NCBI GenBank assembly: GCA_034696485.1
Contig: JAQIWT010000919.1
Location: 1-13,882, forward strand
Source: Isohypsibius dastychi
Lineage: Eukaryota > Tardigrada > Eutardigrada > Parachela > Isohypsibiidae
DNA: 13,882 bases
Direction: 5' to 3'
Position numbers and translations under genes: made by a program. Below, piece by piece: positions 1 to 9,800 of this stretch (its first letter is position 1; every line of letters starts with the position of its first letter). The notes beneath the pieces were generated by a model. The model saw nothing but the letters and a program-made list of their open reading frames with translations. It was not told the DNA's origin and searched no databases.

Positions 1-2
1 AC

Positions 3-830
3 GATTTCCAGAGTGCTTCATTTTATTTGACTAAAGACAGTGCTGTTGTTGGAAGAGCTTCAAAGTTGCTGGATGAGCTGGCGAGTCAAGTACAGAAATC
101 GGCGGAACTTCCGGATTATGGGAAATTCTGCCAGGTGGTCGATAGTCTCCGTCCCATCGCCGTCAAGAGACCGACGAGTTTTTTCCGGCATATTGTTGAG
201 AATTTTAACGAGAAAAATCTGGACACTTCATCGCGGAAAGCAACCGCGTTTTTTGAGGCCCTGACCAGGGTGTTCTATTCAACGCCGCTTTCTTCGAAAC
301 CAAAGACCTCATCGATTGCCAGTGTGGTTGAACTGCAGGAAACGTTGCCGATGGAGAAAACTATCCATGGAGTCGTTGATATTGTCCATGCATTGGTTAT
401 TGCAGATCCTGGGCTGACTGGCGTCGTTGTAAAGTTTTACGCGGATTTGGTGCAGTCGAAAGATCTGGCGATGGCTCTGACTGCTAAGAATGCCATTTTG
501 CGAACTTTGAGATCGAAATCTTCGAGGGAGACTTCGGATGCGTCGCAGAAACCCACGAGACATCTGGAGAAGATTGTACATGTTGAGGAACCGTCGTCTG
601 CTATTGTTTCATCGCGAGTGCAGGAAGATGGTGAGGGGAATGATTCGGATGATAACGATAATGAAGCGGAAGACTCGTTCATTGGGAATGAGCGTGAAGC
701 TGGTGGACCGTCGGGATTGAATATGGATGAAATGCTGGGTGATCTTCAGATGGTCTGGCAAATGGTTGAACCTCATCTTGATGGACAGCAGTTGGAGGAT
801 TTTATCGAGAATCCGAATAATCTTCAACAG
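3..830 (+). CDS. UBR4: UBR4 exon (first in window, may extend left)
   Basis: The frame is open from base 3 to a CAG|GTTAGT donor after 830 (phase 0), giving window residues 1-276. It is mostly helical repeat, then an acidic stretch rich in Asp/Glu near residues 200-225, then a helix running up to the exon end. A TTTCCAG at 5-11 could be the exon's true acceptor, making base 12 the first coding base; otherwise the exon continues upstream. No ATG start is expected here because the protein is joined in mid-sequence. Confidence 0.88.
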
Positions 831-3800
831 GTTAGTTCCGTAATTTGAAGGCGATGTTTCGCAATCATTTCCACTACAGAATTTCACATGATTTCTTCCG
901 TAGATTTTGGACATACCGCCGGATGCTGATGACGACGCTATGATAGATCTAGCCATGGCGTTGAATATGCAGCCTGACGATGTGCCCCATGAACACGCAA
1001 GCAGTGTTGGTATGGTCAGCATGCAGCCGGAAGTTGGAGACGTTTCATCCGGCAGCAACACGGACGCCGAAGGAGTCAGTGAAGACGAAACCAGCAACGC
1101 GCCAACTGAGACATCCGCTCTTCGCCAGCTATCTATCAGCTGTGTTCAAGGAAGTACGCAAGGTTCGGATGACGGAAGTGGGAAATCATCGTTAGCCGGT
1201 GATTCTGCAAGTCAGAACCCCGTACCGGAAGAACCTAAACTGACCCCGGCTGAAACCACCGAAGCTGAGAATGTGGAATCGGTGTTGAGGAAACTCAGAA
1301 GGGCTGTGATTGAACGTCTGCAGAAGAACTTGCTGACGGTGACCGATGGGTTATCTGCTATTCCGACCATGCAGCTTTCGTTCAACCTTTGCACTGATTT
1401 GGAACCTGCGAAATATCCGGATGATAAGACACTTGTTGAACGAGTATGTTTTTGTGAATGCTAGTGATTTGCTCATTCCGGTGACCTTTGAGTTGTTGTA
1501 GGTGGTACTGGGAGTTGTGGGCTGCTTGAACGTCGATCGAGATGATAAAGCGAGTTTTGTCGAAAGATCACCAGAAAACGAATTCATCATACTGGGGCTA
1601 CGGTTTCTCTCCGTGATCATCTCGAAATCAGCTTCCAGATACAAGAAGTACGGATCTCATCAACTGCTCTCGTCATCTTTCACCAACCACTGCGCTGGCG
1701 TGCTGAGTGGTACCAAAGTGGTTGATTTCTGTTTGAACATCCTGCAAGTCCTGTTGGAGAAAAGCAAGCGGGATCGAGAGAGCACGAAGAACCAGAAGAA
1801 CGGCTCGGAGCATAAACTGCTGAAACAGAGAACGCTGACTACTTCGACAGACTTGTCGCCGTTTTTCCAGAAGCCCTTCGTCCGTTCATGCGGTCATGAC
1901 CTTTTCCATGAGTACGAAACGTTGTTAACGGAAACTGCGTTGAGGCTGCCGTATCACATGAAGAAAGTAGCTGACAGTGAACTCATCTCCCCAATGCCGC
2001 ATTTCGATCAGGCTTGGTGCTTCACGTTATGTGAATATATGTTTTTCGGACCGAACCAAGTCGACCGCCGAACACCACGAAAACTCTTGATGGCGTTGTG
2101 TGGGAATAAAGAAAAGTACCGGCAAGCACGTGACCTGCATTCGTTTGATCACCATATCAATGAAGTGAAGAAAATTTGTGGATATCGGACCGGGAGTGTT
2201 GCGCAGGAGAAGTTGGTGGCGGATTTGGATTATGACCAGCTGACTTTGGTTGTGGAACATTTGAAAGATTGTTTGGAAGTCGCGCTGGTGCGGACCGGAA
2301 ACTGGCAGCGTCATTGTCAGAAAGAACGAACGACTTTGGTGTTTTTGATACGGTTGGCAATTTCGCTGGATGAGTCGGTTGCTGGAACTGTCCTGCAGTT
2401 GTTGTTGGCGTTGTTTGGAGTGAAAGACAAATCACCCTCTTCAACGGCTGTGGATGAAGGACCGGTGGTGAAATCGGTTGTAACATGGTTGAACCAGAAT
2501 GTTGGTAAGCCCGAAACAGAGTTGGACAATATATACTTAGGATTTCTGATTTGGTTTATCCTCAGATTGTTCTTTAATGATGAATTTTATTCCGTCACGG
2601 TTATGTGCTGTTGGAATATCCATTTCGGCTATGTGTTTTATGTTTACATTTTGTTTCAGATGTGGCTCTGCTGAAACGTTTCGTCATGACCTTTCTCCTC
2701 CAGTCCAGCTCCACCTCGATCCGTTGGCTCGCCCATCACTTCCTCCTAGCTTATTACCGCAACTCTGACGCGAAATTTCAAGACGCTCTTATCCGCGCCA
2801 TGTGGAAGATCTTTGAAGAGCTACCATCTCATGGCCACAAAGCCGCGGAATTTGTCGATCTTCTCGGGTTCCTCACAGTCAAGAACCCCTTCTTGAGTGA
2901 AAACGACTGGTGGAATATCATACTTTCTGTCATCACTATGCTGAAAGAAGAAAATAAAGTCATGGCGGAACATCCGTATGCCAGGACTTATCAGCAACTG
3001 AGCGGAATTACCAGTTTGGAGGGATATTATTTGGAGAGCAATCCTTGTCTGGTTTGCAATTGCCCGGATGCTCCGACTCAGGTTGTCAAGTTGACGTCGA
3101 TTAAAGCGGATGCGAAATTCACAAGTTCATCGCAGTTGTATAAATTGAATGGAGCGTTCTTCATTGACCGGATTAATTTGAAGATCACCGAGTTGAAACG
3201 AGCCAAGATGGTCAAGAACTTGGTGGTGTATTATAGCAATGTCGCTGTGGATAATATCGTGGAGTTGAAGAACAATATGGCAGCGTGGAAGAAAGCAAAG
3301 AGTGTGCCACTGACGTCCGGACAGACGGAAGTGAAGATTGAATTTGTCCTACCGATTTTGGCGGCCAGCCTCATGATTGAATATTCGGAATATTTCGACA
3401 ACCCACAAATGACACAGGAAACTGTGCAGTGTCCGCGCTGCTCTACCATGGTGATGGCAATTTGAAAATTTGAAAATTAATTTCACTCCAACCAAGTTTT
3501 TAAATAAATTTTCAAAAGATATCTCAATGAACTCATCATTTAATTTTCTGAACAAGATGTTCAGGTTTATAATATTTTTGATTAATATTGTATTATGAAT
3601 AAGTATCTTTTCAAAGATTTTTGAATTAATTATTAACTTCTCAAATAAAACTTGAAAACTCACCATTTATTAACTCCTTCAATGGAAATTTTTATCGGGA
3701 AAAGTTTCAGAACTTCATCCCTCGCGCGTTTTCAAATCGTTGCGATCTCTGATCTTCCTTTCCAAAGTTTCTCTCGCATTTATGGTTTACGATTGCTGAC

Positions 3801-6800
3801 TTTTGTTTTAAGAACGTTCCTCCTTTTCCAGGTACCTTCGACCCCGGGAATTTGTGGAAACTGCGGCGAGAACATCTTCCAGTGCTTGAAATGCCGTTCG
3901 ATCAACTACGAAGACCGAGAGCCTTTTCTATGCCACTCATGTGGTTTCTGCAAATACGGCAAATCCGACTACAGTATACAATGTCGCCCATCGAACGCCG
4001 GCATCATCGACCCAGTGACCAACGAAGATCAACGTCGGCGCACCATCGGAGTTGTCGACCAACTGCTCACCAAATGCGATGGTCAGTACCGATCACTCCA
4101 AGTCCATCGCAACGCTATCGAATCCATGGTTTTTGCGCTCCGGAAAACCGATAAAGACTCTTCATCATCCAAACCATCAGAAACTGCCGCGGCGTTCGCA
4201 GCGCCCCCTACTGCGCAGCCAGCTTCCGCCAACACCGCGAATGTCAGTCCGATGATCCAGGCTATCGCGAATCGCTACAGCGTTGACTGCAAAGCTGTTG
4301 TTCAGTCCATGGTGGTCAGCATTCAGAAAATCGCCAGTTGCCGGAAGCTCCTGAAACTGTACGACCGGCGGCAGAGTTTGACTTCACCGGAAATGGAAGT
4401 TGCGTTGAAAGGGATTGAAAGCCGGTCTCCGTGTTATGGATGTGCGACCGCTGCGAGTCAGTTTGCTGTTCGGTTGTTGAGGGTCATCGCAAAAGTTAAG
4501 GACCAGCATTATTTCAAAGCTTACCCGGGATTGATTCATGAGCTCATTGAGAACCAGCTTCACCGGGGGAGTCTTGAACAGCAAGCGGAAGTGAAACGGT
4601 TGATTAGTATTCTGATGCAGCGTTCGCAGACCACTGCTGTGGAATTCATCACCATCCTGCAAGAACGTGTTTCGACCATTCAGAAATTCTGTAGTTTCAA
4701 TCCATCGGTGGCGGCTTCCGTCGGAAATGAGATCACGTTACTCCAGTTGGATGAGGATTCCGGCGATCATGACCGACACTGGGAGATCAAACTCCGCTGT
4801 GTTGTCAAGTTGTTTTTGGGAGCGGTGCAGAGTACGACACCGGGAGTTTTCGAGCCGGTGGCGTTACCGTGTTTGAAGATTATTCTACAAGCGCTGCAGT
4901 CCGGATCAAAAAACCAAAACTTGGAGGCTAGTTCGACGCTGCAGATGAATGGACAGAGTCATTTGATCAAAGTTATGCGATGGTTGAAAGGGGATGCGCG
5001 GAGTTCGTTCCAAGCGTGGGCCAGTGCATGTCCGAAAAAAGTGCCCCTGGGGAAGAATGCCGGGGATGTCAGAGCGATGTACTTGATGCAGAAATATGGA
5101 CAGAGATGGAAGAATAAAGCCCGGCATTCTGCACCGGAAGAAGAAATGCACCTTGCGGCGGATTCGTGGATGAAGCGGCTGGTGTTTTATTCTGGGTCAC
5201 AGCAACTGCGAGCTCTGAGTGTGGAGTTGCTGGAGCTGTTGATGCGGTCGACGCATCGGCGTTATGCGCTGAATCAGTTTGTCGGGACGTTGTTGGAGGA
5301 GGTTGGCCAGGCTGGGGAATATGCGGCAGAGTATGTGGACCTGTTGCAACAGGAAACGGAGGATGGTAGCCCGTTTGTGTTTGTGGCATGTCGGGATATT
5401 TTGTCGCGAGTGACCGCGCTGATTACGAAGGAGATTGAGAAATTATCGAAATTGGAAGTGACGTCATCGAATAGTAGTATTACACAGGGATTTGCGCTGA
5501 AATATTTGACGATTATTCTGGGGAATTTGCTGAATCGGGATGATGTGAAGATCAAGAATCGGAATATTCTGATCAGCCCGATCTTCAATGGGTATCTGGC
5601 GCTCCGCAAACTCGTTTCGCAGCGGACTAAGCAGGTAATGTCAAGGTTGTGTTACTCTGACTTTGTAATACAACTTTGAGATACACTGTTCTAACTTAGA
5701 AGATGTTCTTGAGATCAGTTTATATCGAGGACTTAAGTCGATATAAATATTTAATGCTAGAAGAATCGATTTGAAGGAACATGACAATATACAAGAAATG
5801 AGGGATTGGGCCCTTGTTGATTCAGCTTCTTCCTCGCAAACACACTGTATTCACCGCTAGAAACTTCTGTAAGAATAAAATATTTTTATCGCTTCGTAAG
5901 ACAAACATTGAACCTAAAAGAAGTTTCTAAATTTTAAACGATTTTCCCGTATTTGTGAAAATGTCTCAAGAACCTGCATTGTAAGCATCAGCTGGCGGCG
6001 CGGCTGAACCGTTATCCGTGGTTATGATTTCATCTTTATGATCTAGTCATCGGTGATATCAGAAATAAACAAATTCAACAATACGAATTTGCGCATCGAG
6101 CTGTGCGATAATCAGTCACAGATAAGGAACTTATAAAATGAAATTTTCGGGCTGATTTCGGCATTAAAAGTACTAAATGACTTCAAAGTTGAACTCCGTA
6201 GTCGTACTGAAACACAAATTGTTCGAGATTGCCTTGATCAAACGGTCAACTTCTGTTTTTTTAGGTTAACGAAGCGGAAGAGAAGCTCCTGGAAATCATG
6301 GAGAGCATGACATCCGGAACAGAAGCAGAAATCAAGTCGTTTATGAACATCTGTCTCGAGGCACTTGGTCGGTGCGGTGTTGGCGATTACCGAACCCCTC
6401 AATTCATTTACGAACGTCTTTGCACAATCATCTTTCCCCAAGACAAAGAGAAAACCGAGTTCAGTCTGCTCATCGAAAAAGACCCTCAACAGGAAGACTT
6501 CCTACAAGGCCGGATGCAGGGCAACCCGTATTCCCTTGCTGCTGTGTCGCCGCGAACGACGACCGACGGTGCGGAACGCGATGTCATTATGCAAGATATC
6601 AAGAATAAAGTGTGTCGGGATTGCGAGTTGTTGGCGTTGTTGGATGATGATACCGCGATGGAGCTGCTTGTAGCTGGGAAGATCATCTCCTTGGATCTGC
6701 CAGTTAAGGGAGTCTATAAGCGGATTTGGTTGAGAGATAATAGCGAGGGAACACCGATGCGGGTCATGTACAGACTCAGGGGTTTGATGGGTGATGCGAC

Positions 6801-9800
6801 CGAGGAGTTTATTGAAACCCTGGATGCACGGGATAAGAGCAGCTCTAATCCAGAGGAAGTGTATAAGCTGGCGGCTATTTTGGCGGAAGGAAACGGGTTC
6901 ACGGTGAGTCCAGAAGATTGTTTGTAGTTATTGTGAGCGTAGTCTGGTAGTCTGCTCTTTTGAACATGATATGGTGCTAGATCTACGTGATCTTCGAATG
7001 CCAGCTGTTGACTTTTCGTTAGGAATCAGTGCATAACTAGCTCCTTGAATTTCAACGTACCACCGAAAACATCGGTGATTTGATCAATGAGTTACCGTGA
7101 ATTCGCCAGCCGCTCCGGGCTTTACATCTTGATAATATCGAATTAATCAGCTAAAAAAAATCCTTTTCTGAAACTTTTTATCCTGAGAGAAATATCAGGT
7201 TACTTTTCGGTCGTTCAAGTTTCACTTATTGTTACCCGCGCCCCCCCCCCCCCCCTTTTTTTTCCCGGCGCTTTAGAGTGATTTGGATCCTTCGTGTAGA
7301 AAATTGGAAATGAAGACTTCAAGAAAGTGTTTTTAACAATTTAAATCTTTATTTTCAGGACGTTTTTCCCAGCTCTGAATCGTGCATGGCCAAACTTCTA
7401 AATAATTGTTTTGTACTTTAAGTATCATCAGGCTTTTAACTGTTTATTTTGTCAGGTGGTCATCAAGCATTTATCCGAACTCTCCATGCTTTCGGTCCCG
7501 GACCAAGCTGGTCCCCTTTTGGAAACAATTCTCAAGCTCGTCTCATACGCTAGCCATCTAAAAATCAACCGCCAAACCCTGATCATCCATGCCGGTGACT
7601 GGAAAGTCTTCTCGACCTTCGTGGAGCTCCTCAAGAAAACCGTCAAGTCACGACCAAGTTTAGCCCATCAAATGGTCGCTGTCATGGAATCCACTTTCAA
7701 AGAAGCTTTGGATAATTTATCGGTTGATTCGTATAAAGAGTTTGTGACCCGTTGTGGTGATACTGGAGATATCACTGAGCTTCTGACTATTTTGACGTCG
7801 TTGGATAGTGATGCGAAATCGGCGGAAGAACTTCTTCGAGTTCTGCCGTTTTTGTGCTTTACGGATGACGAACGAATGGAAATTGTGGTGAAGCATTTTG
7901 GCGATTGTTTAGATTTTGCCGGATTTGAGAACGAGTCTGGAGCAGTTGGGGATTTCGGGAAATTGGAGTGGTTGTGTCGGATGATTGAACAACTTGGACA
8001 GGATGAGATTTCGGCGACTTTTAAGGACTTGTGGCTAAAGAACGGGATGACAAGGAAGATTATTGAGTATTTTTTGTCGCATTCAACCACGATTACAACG
8101 GCGAGTCCGGAGTCACAAGATTTCAAGAAATGCGTTGGAAAAGCTGTGATGAAGTACGTGGATGAAATGAATTTGTTCTCGGCTTTTTTGATTTGCCACA
8201 ATAATATATTGTATTTTGCTTGAACACTATAAACTGTCAGATAATTATCACATAATTGTTAATTTCAACTGGTTGTGATTTTTGTTTTGAATTCTTAACC
8301 ACTGAAGGACAGATGATTCAGGACCTCACGAATTTCGGATCCCAAGTTTCTTGTTTTTGAAAATATGCTTATCTTCATAAAATCTCGTTTCAAATTTAAA
8401 TCCCCTTAATAATTTATTCGTTTTTAAATTTTTGGTACTTTCTGAGGGTTATTCAGAGAGTCAGTTTACCCGCTCGTTAGCAAGTCAATTGCGAATTTCG
8501 TAGGTCTTTCTTACCACGCGAGCATTCGTCAGAAGATGGAGTGGGTGATATTTATTTCTACTATTTAACAATTATTTAACCTTTTTGTTACTTGAGGTCC
8601 TCATTCTACATTAAGAATCTATAAACTACCAAACAACTCATTTCTAATTTTTTTACGAGGTTGACTTTGCGAAAATTTCAGTTGCTTTTTTCGACTCGTT
8701 GCTATCTGTCTTTTTTCTCCAGATACGTGTTGCGCCTTTTGACCGGCTTGGCTCGCGGTCATGAGCCCACCCAAGTCCTCCTCAGCCGCGACTGCGTTCC
8801 CAGTATACATCGTCTCGAACACATCAGCACCCCTTTATCTGTCCTCGCCGAGAACCTCATGGAAGTCATGAAAGAAAACACCGCCGTCAAGAAACGTATC
8901 GAACAAATTCGTGATCATACAAAAGCCGAAAAGAAACGTCTAGCCATGGCCATGCGAGCGCGCCAACTCGGAGCGATGGGAATGTCGGCAAATGACAAGG
9001 GCGAAATCATCGTCACCAAACCCGCGGTGAAAGGCCTGGAAGATCTCGCGGACGATAAAGGACTCCACTGCTGCATTTGTCGGGAAGGCTACAAATTCAA
9101 ACCGGAAAAGGTCCTCAGTATCTACACTTTCACCAAACGACAACCTGTTGAAGAAGCTGAAGCCAAATCCCCCAAAACGTTCGGATTCAACACGGTTACT
9201 CATTTCACGTGCATCCACTTTGATTGCCACGTTTCCGCCATCAAGTCAACGCGAGATGAATGGGATAAAGCGGCGCTCCATAACGCCAACACGAAATGCA
9301 ACGGAATACTTCCGATGTGGGGTCCTCAAGTTCCTGAGTCGAACTACGTTCAAGCACTGGCTCGGTATAATCAACTTATCCAGGATTTCACCGGAGTGCG
9401 AGAAATGACCTACTCACTTAGTATCCACGACTTGAAATTGTCACTGATGACCTTTGCGGAAGAACGCTCATTCAGTGAAGTTAGTCGTGGTGGAGGACGC
9501 GATTCGAATATCCGGTTGATTCCGTATTTGATCCAACAAGCGTTATATGTGATCAACAGTCAGCGGAGTGTGGTCAAAGAGCGGACTGCGCTGCAAGTGT
9601 TCCTGAAGAGCCCGCGGTCTGCTTGGCGAACTCAGTGTCATCAGTCGGAAACCCCACTCTATTTCGCGGTGCTTCATTTGGTTTTGCATGACCGGAAACA
9701 GTGGATTCAAGATCGACTGAGCATTTTGCAGCGGTTGTTGGTGTACTCACATGAACGACGGAATATCGCGAGTAATGAGCCTCAGGAGTACTCGGTGTAT

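Larger units (their letters stand above)
5635..6264 (+). other. UBR4 intron (630 bp), longest in the window
   Basis: A non-coding stretch with stops in all + frames, bounded by donor GTAATG and acceptor TTTTTTTAG. It holds two perfect inverted repeats (5719-5747 and 5858-5929), listed separately. I see no convincing tRNA, snoRNA boxes or coding exon; the protein motif RTKQ|VNEAEEKLLE is continuous across it. Confidence 0.85.
6904..7455 (+). other. UBR4 intron (552 bp) with C15-T8 tract and candidate cassette exon
   Basis: Donor GTGAGT, acceptor TTTTGTCAG. It contains C15 followed by T8 at 7241-7263 and a second, stronger-looking acceptor TTATTTTCAG ending at 7358, which could define a 54-nt in-frame exon (7359-7412). 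Apart from these I see nothing. Confidence 0.8.

Noticed and set aside
609-1097. 162-residue ORF on the minus strand
   Set aside because: Antisense to UBR4 exons and crossing an intron; no protein-like features. Shadow of the coding strand.
6040-6080. Possible C/D snoRNA boxes in the 630-bp intron
   Set aside because: A few TGAT-like strings occur but no paired C and D boxes with terminal stem could be placed.
7668-8201. 177-residue minus-strand ORF
   Set aside because: Lies almost wholly opposite the 7456-8153 UBR4 exon; Ser/Lys-rich reading typical of an antisense frame.
8390-8435. AT-only inverted repeat
   Set aside because: Arms are only A and T in an A/T-rich intron; expected by chance.
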